Shown one piece after another: positions 9,025 through 18,892 of a stretch of 64,000 nucleotides of DNA. The position numbers and the translations under genes are program-made. Within the stretch, counting starts at the first letter, position 1. Each line of letters starts with the position of its first letter. The notes beneath the pieces are model-generated. The model worked only from the letters and a program-made list of their open reading frames with translations, was not told the DNA's origin and did not search any database. Source of the stretch: Paenibacillus glacialis (GTDB lineage Bacteria > Bacillota > Bacilli > Paenibacillales > Paenibacillaceae); assembly GCF_001637205.1 (NCBI RefSeq), contig NZ_LVJH01000039.1, positions 24,864 to 88,863 on the forward strand. Reading direction: 5' to 3'.

Positions 9025-9066
9025 AGCAAAAGGCCACTACGTGTAAGTGGCCTGTTTGCTATTTTT
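9025..9066 (+). terminator. Terminator of the MerR gene
   Basis: AGGCCACT and AGTGGCCT form an 8-bp stem around a 7-base loop, extended by AGCAAA/TTTGCT, then ATTTTTG. Confidence 0.9.
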
Positions 9067-9655
9067 GTAGCCTTTTTAATATCCATCCGAACAGCTGATA
9101 ATGTGTTGCTTAAAAACTCATCACACAATATTGTAACAAATAATAAGGAATAACTTCGATTACGTGAGATGAAGTAAACAAAAAGGGTGTCTCATACCAC
9201 CGGCCAAATATGAGCACATTCATTTTATCTCCTCACAACTCTCATTATGGTAAATTTCTTTTGGGTACTATTAACGTGTAGGGAATATCCTCTTTGTAGG
9301 AGGTCGTAGCCTGACATTCTCGTTCTATACTGAGGTAGTATCACGATAAATTGGAAGCTAAGATGGCCATTCTGATTAAGAATACGTAAGAAGTAACCCT
9401 GTTTCTCTAGGCTGTTCAGTATACGAGTAAGCTTACTAAAGTTCATTCATGTAAAGATCCGAGCTATTTTCGTGACACATTCGGGGAGAGAATTGAATGA
9501 CGTTAGTCTCATCGGGAGAACATGTCGGTTTCATCTTCAAATTGCTGTCCTTCGACTGCTTTCGTCCACAATTTCCAATGAAAAAACCTGAATTCATTAA
9601 TTTAATATATTTTCAATATGATAATACTTTCTGGAATAGTTCCCCTCTATTTTTG
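9067..9655. other. Long spacer without a supported gene
   Basis: About 590 bases between the MerR gene and the iron island. A minus-strand frame at 9225-9446 (73 residues, with TRILNSLEKQGYFLR resembling a winged-helix fragment) has no ribosome binding site and may be a decayed regulator. A plus-strand frame from 9497 runs into the iron promoter and matches nothing. This marks the left edge of the iron island. Confidence 0.4.
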
Positions 9656-9715
9656 TTGACAATTAATAAAGAAGTACTTACTATAAATACTAACTGTGAA
9701 TGATAATCATTTTCA
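9656..9715 (+). promoter_or_regulatory. Fur-controlled promoter of the siderophore ABC operon
   Basis: TTGACA (9656-9661) and, 17 bases on, TACTAT (9679-9684) form a plausible SigA promoter. A Fur box at 9701-9715, TGATAATCATTTTCA, matches TGATAATNATTATCA at 14 of 15 positions and covers the transcription start region. A leader of about 100 bases precedes the first gene. Confidence 0.8.
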
Positions 9716-9824
9716 TTTGGAAGTCAAATGATTTTTAATTGGTTTGTTTTGTAGATGAAATTTCTATAGCCGACGAACTCGTAAATCGAGTGAGATTGAT
9801 ATAAAAAAGGGAGGATATTGAAAA

Positions 9825-10619
9825 ATGGCGGTTCTTAATGTAGATCGAATAGCAGCTGGTTATTTAAGCACGCTTATTATTAATGATTTAAGTGTTTCTA
9901 TTCCTGAAAATAAAATAACGACAATCATTGGCCCGAATGGTTGCGGTAAATCGACTTTGTTGAAAGCTATTTCACGAGTGTTGAAAACGAAGAGTGGTGC
10001 GGTTTACCTCGACGGACGTGCAATCCATCAGTTAGAAACGAAAGAAGTCGCAAAGAAGATGGCGATTTTGCCACAAACGGCAGCGGCACCTGAGGGACTA
10101 ACTGTTTTTGAACTCGTTTCTTATGGTCGTTTTCCCCATCAGAGGGGTTTCGGCTCATTAAAAAAGGAAGATTATAAATATATTTATTGGGCACTTGATG
10201 TAACGGGATTAAATGAGTTTAAGGATCGTCCGATTGAAGCGTTATCTGGTGGACAAAGACAGCGCGTGTGGATTGCGATGGCGCTCGCGCAGGGAACCGA
10301 AATACTTATTCTTGATGAGCCGACTACTTATTTGGACTTAGCACATCAACTGGATATTTTACTCCTTTTACAACGACTAAAGGAGGAGGAAGGTCGGACA
10401 ATTGTCATGGTGCTTCACGACTTGAATCACGCCTCACGCTTCTCTGATTATATGATTGCTATGAAGGATGGCACATTAATGATGGAAGGGACACCGGAAG
10501 AAGTAATGACTTGTCCTAATTTAGAAAATGTATTTAATATCGATGCCAGCATGGCAACCTGTCCATTTAGTCATAATCCGATATGTCTATCTTATCAACT
10601 ATTTCAGAAAAACAAATAA
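9825..10619 (+). CDS. Iron-siderophore ABC transporter ATP-binding protein (FecE/YusV type)
   Basis: 264 residues. Walker A is GPNGCGKST, the signature motif is LSGGQRQR, Walker B is LILDEPTTYLD, and a switch His follows in VLHDLNH. The C-terminal tail with CPFSHNPIC is typical of FecE/YusV-type ATPases that energise FecCD permeases. It should couple ATP hydrolysis to ferric-siderophore import at the inner face of the membrane. GGGAGG stands before the ATG. It is the first gene of a Fur-boxed operon with two permeases downstream. As YusV does in Bacillus, it may serve several binding proteins encoded further along the island. Confidence 0.93.
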   Translation: MAVLNVDRIAAGYLSTLIINDLSVSIPENKITTIIGPNGCGKSTLLKAISRVLKTKSGAVYLDGRAIHQLETKEVAKKMAILPQTAAAPEGLTVFELVSYGRFPHQRGFGSLKKEDYKYIYWALDVTGLNEFKDRPIEALSGGQRQRVWIAMALAQGTEILILDEPTTYLDLAHQLDILLLLQRLKEEEGRTIVMVLHDLNHASRFSDYMIAMKDGTLMMEGTPEEVMTCPNLENVFNIDASMATCPFSHNPICLSYQLFQKNK

Positions 10620-10713
10620 TTTGCTTTTTATCGTAAACAAAATATGAGATATGAATGCTTAAAAGAGAGAACCGAACTATATAAGAGAAAGTTTGGTATG
10701 AAGGAGGAAGTGT

Positions 10714-11769
10714 ATGTCTACTCCAGCAGGAGTTTCTGCCGAAATAGAAGAGTTAATTGAAAAAAACAAAAAATCTCGACCCATTGTGGCAATTATAATT
10801 TTATTTGGAGGCATTTTCGCGTTACTTGTTTCCATTGCTCTTTCCATTTCATTTGGGGCTGCGGACATTAACTTAGAAACGGTTTGGACAGCTGTGTTTC
10901 ATTTTAATCCTGATTTAACACCTCATCAAATTATTCGAGAAATACGTATGCCACGTGTTCTTGGAGCTGCGATGGTGGGCTCATGTTTTGCTGTGGCCGG
11001 TGCGCTTATGCAAGGGATGACCCGAAATCCGCTGGCTGACTCGGGTCTATTAGGCCTTAATGCGGGTGCAGCTTTTATGCTGGCACTATGTTTCGCCTTT
11101 TTCCCAGGTTTACCGTTTATGTATCTCATTATGTATTCCTTTTTGGGTGCTGGGTTAGGTGCTGGAATTGTGTATGGAATCGGTTCGATGTCACGTGGCG
11201 GTTTGACACCTATGCGTCTTGTGCTCGCTGGGGCAGCGGTAAGCGCATTGTTGGGTGCGCTTAGCGAAGGAATCGCTCTTTATTTTCGGATTGGTCAGGA
11301 TTTGGCGTTTTGGTATGCAGGCGGTGTATCGGGTACAAAATGGATTAACCTTCAAGTGATGTCCCCCTGGGTTATTGCCGCAATGATAGGTGCTATCATT
11401 ATTTCCCGGTCTATCACCTTATTGAGTCTCGGAGATGAAGTGGCGATTGGGCTTGGCCAAAAAACAAAGACCATCAAAGTGTTTGGGATGATCCTTGTTC
11501 TCGTTTTGGCTGGATCCGCTGTTTCCGTTGTAGGTGCGGTTGGTTTTGTAGGATTGATTGTACCGCATCTTACCCGTCTACTTGTCGGCCACGATTATCG
11601 CTGGATTATTCCTTGCTCTATCGTCATTGGTGGGCTATTGGTCGTGTTAGCCGATCTCGCAGCTAGAATGATTAATCCTCCATATGAGACGCCTATTGGA
11701 GCGTTGATTGCTTTAATTGGGGTTCCATTCTTCCTGTATCTTGCACGAAAAGGAGGTAGAGAGCTGTGA
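10714..11769 (+). CDS. Iron-siderophore ABC transporter permease, FecCD family
   Basis: 351 residues, with a cytoplasmic N-terminus and about 9-10 membrane segments. The FecCD signature regions are present: PRVLGAAMVGSCFAVAGA with MTRNPLADSGLLGLNAGA in the first half, and VGFVGLIVPHLTRLLVG, the ATPase-contact coupling region, near the C-terminus. AAGGAGGAAG precedes the ATG. Its last four bases overlap the start of the next permease, so the two are translationally coupled and should form a heterodimer in the membrane. Confidence 0.93.
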   Translation: MSTPAGVSAEIEELIEKNKKSRPIVAIIILFGGIFALLVSIALSISFGAADINLETVWTAVFHFNPDLTPHQIIREIRMPRVLGAAMVGSCFAVAGALMQGMTRNPLADSGLLGLNAGAAFMLALCFAFFPGLPFMYLIMYSFLGAGLGAGIVYGIGSMSRGGLTPMRLVLAGAAVSALLGALSEGIALYFRIGQDLAFWYAGGVSGTKWINLQVMSPWVIAAMIGAIIISRSITLLSLGDEVAIGLGQKTKTIKVFGMILVLVLAGSAVSVVGAVGFVGLIVPHLTRLLVGHDYRWIIPCSIVIGGLLVVLADLAARMINPPYETPIGALIALIGVPFFLYLARKGGREL

Positions 11770-12803
11770 AGGAAACAGCGTTTGTCTCAAAAGATCAAAA
11801 CCGGGCAAAGACTCGAAACCTTGTTGTCATCGGTATCCTTGGTCTGCTCATTGTCATTGCTTTTATGATCAGTATGAATACGGGATTTATTAGGTTAACG
11901 CCCCTTGAAGTGATTCGTACGCTATTTGGATATGGGACTGAGAAGCAACAGCTTATTTTATTTGAATTTCGATTACCGCGGATTGTTATTTCAGTATTAG
12001 TAGGAATGGGACTTGCGGTATCTGGTTGCGTTTTGCAAGGGATTTCTCGTAATGCGTTGGCTGATCCCGGAATACTGGGGATTAACGCAGGAGCAGGGCT
12101 TGCTGTTATGTTATACATATCCTTTTTCCCAACCACTACAACCGTCCCCGTCTTTTTCTTGCCGGTATTGGCATTCTCCGGTGCAGGTATAACTGCGATT
12201 ATTATTTATTCGTTAGCTTATAAACGTAATGAAGGAATTTCGCCAATGAGGCTGATACTTACGGGTGTAGCGATAGCAGCTGGGATTAGTTCAGTCATGA
12301 TTGTTTTAACACTTCGACTCAGTCCGGAGAATTATCAATTTCTTGCTACTTGGTTAGCGGGTAGTATTTGGGGCTCAAATTGGAAATTTGTACTTGCCTT
12401 ATTACCATGGATACTCGTACTCATTCCATTTGTATTTTCGAAAGCACGTGTATTGAATGTGTTTAATTTAGGTGATTTAACAGCTACTGGACTGGGAGCA
12501 TCGATTGAGAAAGAGCGGCGTGTACTACTTGCTGCGGCTGTTGGACTAGCAGGAGCAAGTGTATCCATAAGTGGTGGAATTGGTTTTGTAGGATTGATTG
12601 GGCCCCATTTGGCACGTCAATTAGTCGGATCCAGGCATCAATATTTAATCCCAGCGGCTGCATTGTCGGGAGGATTATTAGTTCTTATTGCGGATACAAT
12701 GGGTCGGTGGATTTTACAGCCATCAGAGATTCCAGCTGGAATTGTCGTCGCAGTGATTGGCGCACCATATTTCCTTTACCTGCTTTCGCGTTTGAAAGAT
12801 TGA
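11766..12803 (+). CDS. Iron-siderophore ABC transporter permease, FecCD family (second subunit)
   Basis: 345 residues, starting with GTG inside the overlap with the preceding permease. The FecCD motifs ISRNALADPGILGINAGAG and GFVGLIGPHLARQLVG are clear. It forms the second half of the transport channel. AAAGGAGG lies in the end of the upstream gene at the right spacing. A hairpin with a T tract follows at 12880-12915. Confidence 0.93.
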   Translation: MKETAFVSKDQNRAKTRNLVVIGILGLLIVIAFMISMNTGFIRLTPLEVIRTLFGYGTEKQQLILFEFRLPRIVISVLVGMGLAVSGCVLQGISRNALADPGILGINAGAGLAVMLYISFFPTTTTVPVFFLPVLAFSGAGITAIIIYSLAYKRNEGISPMRLILTGVAIAAGISSVMIVLTLRLSPENYQFLATWLAGSIWGSNWKFVLALLPWILVLIPFVFSKARVLNVFNLGDLTATGLGASIEKERRVLLAAAVGLAGASVSISGGIGFVGLIGPHLARQLVGSRHQYLIPAAALSGGLLVLIADTMGRWILQPSEIPAGIVVAVIGAPYFLYLLSRLKD

Positions 12804-12879
12804 TCAAATAAAAAATAAATGTAATCATATCTAGTTTTTTTGCACTTTCGCTGGGTATAGCGATAATGGTTACAATGAG

Positions 12880-12915
12880 ATGACTCGGGGTATTATTCCT
12901 GGGTCATTTTTTTTT
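12880..12915 (+). terminator. Terminator after the FecCD permeases
   Basis: ATGACTCGGG pairs, with two G-T wobbles, with CCTGGGTCAT, and a run of nine T follows. Confidence 0.75.
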
Positions 12916-13002
12916 ATCATAAAAAATCCGCAAGACCGCCATGTTATCCGTCCAATGGTAGCGAGGAACAAAAGGAGAGCGTACGATAACAATGGACATA
13001 AA

Positions 13003-13017
13003 TGATAATTGTTATCA
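13003..13017 (+). promoter_or_regulatory. Fur box before the first binding-protein gene
   Basis: TGATAATTGTTATCA matches the 15-base Fur consensus at 14 positions. It lies about 20 bases before the start codon at 13039. Confidence 0.85.
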
Positions 13018-13038
13018 ATTGGAGAAGGGAAGATAGAT

Positions 13039-14004
13039 ATGTTTATTTTGAAAAACAGGATGTTTAGTTTGTTAGCTGTAATGATGTTGCTGCTAGTTGG
13101 CTGTTCAGATGAAAAAGAAATAGAAGGCTCCGTAGAAGTAGCAAAAAATAGTACAGAGGATCATGCGAAGACCAAGGTTGTTAAAGATAAGCTTGGGGAA
13201 GTGGAAATCCCAACTAACCCACTGCGAATAGCAGATGTCTCGGGATCGACAGAGGAATTACTTTTTTTCGGGTTTAAGCCCGTTGTTAGTTCAAATACAG
13301 ATATAGAGAACCCGAATGCATTTTCACCAGTTATTATCAATCAACTGGAACCAGATACCGTGAATGCTGGCTGGTATGCTTCAGAAATTAATATAGAAGC
13401 GGTAGCGTCCGCGAATCCTGATTTAATCATTGCAGGGGCAAGACATGAAAAATTAGTTGATCAATTGAAAAAAATTGCCCCTACGGTAATGGTTCCGCAT
13501 GATTTTAACGCCTTTCAAGATCGTTTTGAATTTATAGCGGGTATTTTTGACAAGGAAACAGAGATGGACGCATGGTTTACAGACTATGAAAAGACAGCAA
13601 AGGATTGGTCAGAAAAAATTAGAACAATTACGAAAGATGAAACCTTTGCCATTATTGAGGCAACCCCGAAAGAGATCAGGATTTACGCGGCTACAGGCGT
13701 AGCGGATATGATTTTTCATGACATGTTGCTTCCAAAGGCGGAAGGAACACCTGAACCTGATGCGTGGGGGGGAAAGGTGACCAGTGTCGAGACACTAGCA
13801 TCTTTTGATCCGGACCATATTATTTTAATGGTTGATAGTACGCAGAGCATAGTGGATGACAATAATGTATGGGATAGTATGAAGGCAGTTAAAAATAATC
13901 ATGTTTATCGAATGACGAGTGCCAAGAACTATAATTATGCCTTTACGGCAATGGGTAAACGAGAACTTATTGATGAGTTAGGTGAATTGATAGTGAAGGA
14001 GTAA
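13039..14004 (+). CDS. Siderophore-binding lipoprotein of an ABC importer
   Basis: About 321 residues from the ATG at 13039, chosen for GGAGAAGGGA just upstream; a TTG at 13009 falls inside the Fur box. The lipoprotein signal ends LLVGC with lipid-modified Cys22. The rest is a helical-backbone (class III) periplasmic-binding domain, with the usual ANPDLIIAG and LKKIAPTVMV motifs. It should capture a ferric siderophore outside the membrane and deliver it to the FecCD permeases encoded just upstream. Its Fur box and the upstream terminator suggest that it starts a second transcription unit running into the ABC pair. Confidence 0.9.
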   Translation: MFILKNRMFSLLAVMMLLLVGCSDEKEIEGSVEVAKNSTEDHAKTKVVKDKLGEVEIPTNPLRIADVSGSTEELLFFGFKPVVSSNTDIENPNAFSPVIINQLEPDTVNAGWYASEINIEAVASANPDLIIAGARHEKLVDQLKKIAPTVMVPHDFNAFQDRFEFIAGIFDKETEMDAWFTDYEKTAKDWSEKIRTITKDETFAIIEATPKEIRIYAATGVADMIFHDMLLPKAEGTPEPDAWGGKVTSVETLASFDPDHIILMVDSTQSIVDDNNVWDSMKAVKNNHVYRMTSAKNYNYAFTAMGKRELIDELGELIVKE

Positions 14005-14046
14005 TGGCAAGAATATCTGTGCAATTGACTGAAAGGGGAGTAAGTA

Positions 14047-15804
14047 ATGTTTATTAAAAAGGAACTATCGTGGATATTACATCTAGCAGTCCCTCAACGT
14101 CGGAAGTTGTTATTTTCTTGCATCTATGCCGTTATGAGTGCCTTGCTTACTCTTGTTCCTTTTGTGATCATATATCACTTATCGATTCATTGGTTGAATG
14201 GGATATTAGATTCATCTACTGTATGGAGACTTGTGATATATGCCTTGATTGCCGTGATTCTTCGATTTGTTTTTCTTGGTCTGTCCTCTTTGCTTGCGCA
14301 TATTGCTGCTTACAATCTGTTGTACGACATTCGAACGTATTTAACGAATAAGCTGGGACGCTTACCAATGGGGTTTTTCAATCAACAGCAAGTCGGGAAG
14401 CTGAAAAAAATAGTCATCGATGATGTAGAAAAGGTAGAACAGCTCATTGCGCATCATTTACCCGATTTCATCGTCTCGATTATTACGCCAATTTGTGTGT
14501 TTGTGTATCTGTTGACAGTGGACTGGCGGATGGCACTGATTACTTTATTGCCAATTCCTTGTGCGGTTTTTATACAAGTAAAGCGCGCGCATAGCGGTGC
14601 AGGGGAAGATATGGAGAAGTATCATCAGCATTTGGAGAGAATGAATGGCACGATGATTGAATACATCCATACGATGCCAATTATTAAAGCTTTCAATTTG
14701 ACTGTTCAATCGTTTTCCGGCTATCAAAACTCTGTGGAAGACTATACACAGCTTTGGAAGCGACTATCACGTAAAAAAGTGCCTACGTATGTTTTGTACA
14801 CGGCATTTATTGAATCAGGGCTTATTTTTATACTGCCAATTAGTTTGTTGTTCTTCCAACGAGGTAGCCTGACGATACCGGAAGTGTTACTTTTTCTAAT
14901 GCTCGGGGTCGGCTTGACAGCGCCCTTGAAGCAACTATCAACCTTTAGTCATACAGTGCAGAATACGGTGTTGGGTATTAAGAAAATGCATAAAGTTCTA
15001 ATGGCAAAGGAGCTGAGTGAAGCGGGAACGGATGTGTCGGCTATTCCACAACATTATCCCATTTTTTTTGACAAAGTGAGCTTTTCTTATGGGGATCGTA
15101 TGATTTTACAAGATGTAACGATGACGATGCAAGCGGGGACGGTGACCGCTCTTGTTGGACCATCAGGGGCAGGAAAGTCAACGATAGCCCAGCTTATTGC
15201 CCGTTTTTGGGAAGTGGAAAAAGGCCGATTGCTTATCGGAGGTATTCCCATCAAGGACATTCCTCAAGAGGCATTAATGGACCTTGTTTCATATGTATTT
15301 CAAGATGTTTCGATGATGAATGACACGTTGTTCGCTAATATTTGTATGGGGAAACAGGAAGCGAGCTCAGAACAAATCATTCAGGCGGCGAAAACAGCGC
15401 AAGCTCACGATTTTATTTCTGCATTGCCAAATGGTTATGATACAAAGATTGGTCATGGCGGCATTCATTTGAGTGGTGGCGAACGACAGAGGATTGCAAT
15501 TGCACGCGCTATTTTTAAAAATGCACCTGTGCTTATTTTAGATGAGGCAACTGCCTATGCCGATTCTGAAAATGAATCACATATTCAAGCGGGAATTAGT
15601 CATCTGCTCCAAGATAAAACCGTAGTAATCATTGCACATCGACTATCGACAATTACAGACGTGGATAACATTATTGTCCTAGATGCAGGACGAGTTGTTG
15701 ATCAAGGAACACATGATGTATTACTGCAGCATTGTTCACTGTATCAGCAGATGTGGCATGCGTATATGGAAGTGGATCAATGGACGCTAGCGGGGAAGGC
15801 GTGA
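14047..15804 (+). CDS. Exporter-fold ABC half-transporter, probable siderophore importer subunit (YbtP/IrtA-like)
   Basis: 585 residues with a type IV (exporter-fold) six-helix membrane domain (about 1-320), then an ATPase domain with Walker A GPSGAGKST, signature LSGGERQR and LILDEATAYAD. The next gene is a second half-transporter, followed by an MFS protein and an AraC regulator. This is the set seen in yersiniabactin uptake (YbtP, YbtQ, YbtX, YbtA), where exporter-fold pairs act as importers. The heterodimer role is an inference from synteny, and siderophore export is the alternative. GAAAGGGGAG precedes the ATG, 42 bases after the binding-protein gene with no terminator, so one operon is likely. 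Confidence 0.85.
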   Translation: MFIKKELSWILHLAVPQRRKLLFSCIYAVMSALLTLVPFVIIYHLSIHWLNGILDSSTVWRLVIYALIAVILRFVFLGLSSLLAHIAAYNLLYDIRTYLTNKLGRLPMGFFNQQQVGKLKKIVIDDVEKVEQLIAHHLPDFIVSIITPICVFVYLLTVDWRMALITLLPIPCAVFIQVKRAHSGAGEDMEKYHQHLERMNGTMIEYIHTMPIIKAFNLTVQSFSGYQNSVEDYTQLWKRLSRKKVPTYVLYTAFIESGLIFILPISLLFFQRGSLTIPEVLLFLMLGVGLTAPLKQLSTFSHTVQNTVLGIKKMHKVLMAKELSEAGTDVSAIPQHYPIFFDKVSFSYGDRMILQDVTMTMQAGTVTALVGPSGAGKSTIAQLIARFWEVEKGRLLIGGIPIKDIPQEALMDLVSYVFQDVSMMNDTLFANICMGKQEASSEQIIQAAKTAQAHDFISALPNGYDTKIGHGGIHLSGGERQRIAIARAIFKNAPVLILDEATAYADSENESHIQAGISHLLQDKTVVIIAHRLSTITDVDNIIVLDAGRVVDQGTHDVLLQHCSLYQQMWHAYMEVDQWTLAGKA

Positions 15805-15811
15805 GGAAGAG

Positions 15812-17539
15812 ATGCTGAAAACGATACAAGCCATTTTACGTGTTGACCGATCTTTATGGATAAACAAAGCGTTGTTATATACATGTGTAGAGATGATAAG
15901 TTCAGTAGCTCCATATGCGTTATTGTATGGGGTCATTTATTCATTGTTTCATGCATCGATAGGTCTGGAATGGATTGTGCTTTGGACGATAGGTCTCATC
16001 GCCTTTTTTGTTTTGCAACTGGTATTTTCGATGCTTGCACAGATGCATGTGCAAAATGAGGGATCGCACTCTATACAGCAGCTTCGTCTGCGATTAGGTG
16101 AACACTTACGAAAGTTGCCGATGGGCTTTTTTAAAAAGAGAAATCAAGGCGATATTAGCCAAGCATTATTAACAAATGTAGACGAAGTGGAACTTGTTGT
16201 GACGCATATTCTCCCGCAAATGATTGGTTCAATTGTGCTGTGTGTGCTAAACGGTGTGCTGTTAGTATGGATTGACTGGCGTCTAGCTCTCGTTGTCTTG
16301 ATCTCGGTGCCACTTGCATTGCCACTTTTGTTTTGGTCGCAAAAAGTAATGAGAAAACGAAGTAGAATACGGCATGAATCTTTTATGACAGCTAGCGGTC
16401 ACCTACAGGAATATATAGAGAATATTCAATTACTGAAAGCCTATCAAGTCACAGGGGCTAAATTCAAAAGGTTAGATCAAGCATTGGCACGATTCCGGGA
16501 TGGTAGCATTCGAGTGGAGGCACTAGCATCGCCCATTCTCTATCTGTATGCGGCTACAATTGAAATCTGTTTTATAGTGTTATTGCTTGCAGGTAATTAT
16601 CTACTGCTAGAGGGTCAGCTTGAAGTATCTGTATTTGTTATTGTTTTAATCATTAGTTTGCAATTTTTTAAAGCCTTTCGTTCAGTTGGAACCTATATGG
16701 GACAACTGCGTTTTATGGTTCATGCAGGTGAACGTATCAAGGATGTGTTGGAAGAAATGCCACTAGCAGAGCCAGAGCAGCAGATCGTTCCGCTCAATAA
16801 TTCGATTACCTTTGACCATGTCCATTTTGGCTATGGAAATAAGTCTATTTTAAAAGATGTGAGCTTCCATGTTCCAGAACGAGGACTCGTTGCCTTAGTG
16901 GGGCCATCAGGATCAGGTAAGTCTACGATTTTAAGCTTGATTGTCCGCTTTTGGGATGTAAATCAGGGGAGCGTACAGATTGGAAATATAGATATCACAG
17001 ACATAAGCAGTGATGAATTGTTAAGCAGGATAAGTTTCGTTTTTCAAGACGTGCAATTATTTAATGATACCGTTATTGAGAATATTCTCATGGGTAACCG
17101 AAATGCTTCATTTGAACAAGTCGTTGAGGCCGCCCAATTAGCCCAGTGCCATTCTTTTATTGAAAAGCTGCCCCATGGTTATGACACTATTGTCGGAACT
17201 GGAGGCATCCATTTATCGGGTGGGGAAAAACAGCGACTTTCGATTGCACGAGCATTTTTGAAAGAGGCCCCCATACTATTGCTAGATGAGGTGACTGCCT
17301 CACTTGATTCTGAAAATGAAAAGCTGGTCCAGCGAGCAATTAGTAAGTTGGCACAAAAGAAAACGGTCGTTGTCATCGCTCATCGTTTGAAGACGATTCA
17401 GTCAGCCGATAACATTATCGTACTACGTGATGGGGGAATCGAGGAACAAGGTACTCATCAGAAGCTGGTAAATGGCCAAGGGTTGTATCAACATCTTTGG
17501 CAGGAGCAGCAGACAGCAGGTGGTTGGAAGGTGAAATAA
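15812..17539 (+). CDS. Exporter-fold ABC half-transporter, partner subunit (YbtQ/IrtB-like)
   Basis: 575 residues. A six-helix membrane domain is followed by an ATPase with Walker A GPSGSGKST, signature LSGGEKQR and LLLDEVTASLD. It starts 7 bases after the previous half-transporter, with GAGGAAGAG as the binding site. The near-identical domain layout and tight coupling argue for a heterodimer. Both nucleotide-binding domains keep intact catalytic motifs. The substrate is inferred to be a ferric siderophore or its free form. Confidence 0.85.
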   Translation: MLKTIQAILRVDRSLWINKALLYTCVEMISSVAPYALLYGVIYSLFHASIGLEWIVLWTIGLIAFFVLQLVFSMLAQMHVQNEGSHSIQQLRLRLGEHLRKLPMGFFKKRNQGDISQALLTNVDEVELVVTHILPQMIGSIVLCVLNGVLLVWIDWRLALVVLISVPLALPLLFWSQKVMRKRSRIRHESFMTASGHLQEYIENIQLLKAYQVTGAKFKRLDQALARFRDGSIRVEALASPILYLYAATIEICFIVLLLAGNYLLLEGQLEVSVFVIVLIISLQFFKAFRSVGTYMGQLRFMVHAGERIKDVLEEMPLAEPEQQIVPLNNSITFDHVHFGYGNKSILKDVSFHVPERGLVALVGPSGSGKSTILSLIVRFWDVNQGSVQIGNIDITDISSDELLSRISFVFQDVQLFNDTVIENILMGNRNASFEQVVEAAQLAQCHSFIEKLPHGYDTIVGTGGIHLSGGEKQRLSIARAFLKEAPILLLDEVTASLDSENEKLVQRAISKLAQKKTVVVIAHRLKTIQSADNIIVLRDGGIEEQGTHQKLVNGQGLYQHLWQEQQTAGGWKVK

Positions 17540-17552
17540 TGGGGGGGAGAAA

Positions 17553-18767
17553 ATGACTAAACAGCCTGATAAAATGAAACAAAACTTTTGGGTGTTTGTT
17601 CTGATAGGTATGCTTTTGATTGTTACGACAACGGGTTTTTCAAGAATGTCCTATGGGGTTATATTGCCATTTATGCAGGAAGGTTTGTCTTTGTCTACAT
17701 CAAAATCAGGGTTATTAGGAACAGTGTTATTCCTAGGTTATTTGCTTACGGTCGGTTTCTCAGGTGTTCTAACGGTGCGCCGAGGAGCGAAAAAAGTACT
17801 GCTTTTAGGTGGCTGGCTTGTTGTCGCTGGTTTATGTGGCCTTGTGTTTGTAACGAACTTTTGGTGGGCATCTGTGAGTTTGTTTTTCGCTGGCGCCGGT
17901 AGTGCACTTGTGTATACGCCGCTACTATCGATAGCGATTGGCTTATTCCCAGAAAAAAGGGGAGCGGTTATGGGTCTATTAATGAGTGGGGCGGGTATTG
18001 GCATGTTATTATCCGGGGCACTTGTACCATTCATGTTGCAACAGTTTCCGGCACTTGGCTGGCGCGGAGCTTGGTTGGTATTTGCGGCTATGACAGTAGT
18101 TGTTATGCTACTCGCTTCGTTTATTTTAAAAGATCCACATCCATCATCTGAAAAGAATGGAACGCGGGAGAAGACGAGTGTTTGGCGAAGTAAGGAGCTT
18201 TATATGATCGCAGGGCTTTATTTTGCTGTTGGGATTGTCTATTTGATTCCGAATTTGTATCAAACGAGTTATATGATTGATCTTGGGATTTCCAATGCGA
18301 TGGCAGGAACTGTATATTCTGTTGCGGGTATCTGCTCGATTGGCGGAGCTCCATTATGGGGAATACTCGCCGATCGGATGGGTGTTAAGAAAGCATTGCT
18401 TGCAGCATTAATATTGTCTGTCGTTGGAGATATCATTCCGATTGAATGGGGAAGCGTAGCAGGTTTTATCGTATCCTCTGTCATTTGGGGTTCTTCGCTT
18501 GGTGGAGTCCTTGTACTGATTCAGATGAAGGCTAGCCAACAAGTATCATCACAATACGTTGCAGCGGCAATTGGTTTTATTTCCGTCTTTTATGCGGTTG
18601 GTCAAATGATGGGACCTGGACTAGCTGGCTGGCTGATTGAATATGCTGGTGGCTATGCGACGGCTTATGGCTTCGGCGCTTGTATCTTCTTTCTTTGTGT
18701 ACTACTTACTATAATGCTCAAATCAGAAGGGGTGAATCTTAAAGAAGTGCATACTGACCTCCTCTAG
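17553..18767 (+). CDS. MFS transporter of the siderophore cassette (YbtX-like position)
   Basis: 404 residues with 12 hydrophobic segments. The first-half loop has VRRGAKKVLL and the second half GILADRMGVKKALL, the MFS A-like motif. GGGGGGAGA stands before the ATG, 13 bases after the ABC pair, in the same operon. YbtX occupies the same place in the yersiniabactin island. It could export apo-siderophore or a breakdown product, or move the siderophore inward. The sequence does not decide the direction. Confidence 0.82.
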   Translation: MTKQPDKMKQNFWVFVLIGMLLIVTTTGFSRMSYGVILPFMQEGLSLSTSKSGLLGTVLFLGYLLTVGFSGVLTVRRGAKKVLLLGGWLVVAGLCGLVFVTNFWWASVSLFFAGAGSALVYTPLLSIAIGLFPEKRGAVMGLLMSGAGIGMLLSGALVPFMLQQFPALGWRGAWLVFAAMTVVVMLLASFILKDPHPSSEKNGTREKTSVWRSKELYMIAGLYFAVGIVYLIPNLYQTSYMIDLGISNAMAGTVYSVAGICSIGGAPLWGILADRMGVKKALLAALILSVVGDIIPIEWGSVAGFIVSSVIWGSSLGGVLVLIQMKASQQVSSQYVAAAIGFISVFYAVGQMMGPGLAGWLIEYAGGYATAYGFGACIFFLCVLLTIMLKSEGVNLKEVHTDLL

Positions 18768-18851
18768 CAACGAAGTTAGTCCGTCTCGGTCCTTTGTATC
18801 ATCAATTAAATAGTAAAAACCTCAATTGTTTGCTATACTTTTGGATGATAT

Positions 18852-18866
18852 TGAAAATCATTCTCA
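18852..18866 (+). promoter_or_regulatory. Fur box before the AraC regulator
   Basis: TGAAAATCATTCTCA matches the Fur consensus at 13 of 15 positions. It lies about 27 bases before the GTG start at 18893. Confidence 0.7.
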
Positions 18867-18892
18867 GTGTAAATATATGAGGATTTGAGGCG

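Noticed and set aside
9225..9446. Minus-strand 73-residue frame with a winged-helix-like stretch
   Set aside because: No ribosome binding site and only a few suggestive residues; at best a decayed fragment.
9497..9703. Plus-strand frame with GGGGAG before its ATG
   Set aside because: It runs through the predicted promoter and Fur box of the iron operon, and the product resembles no protein family.
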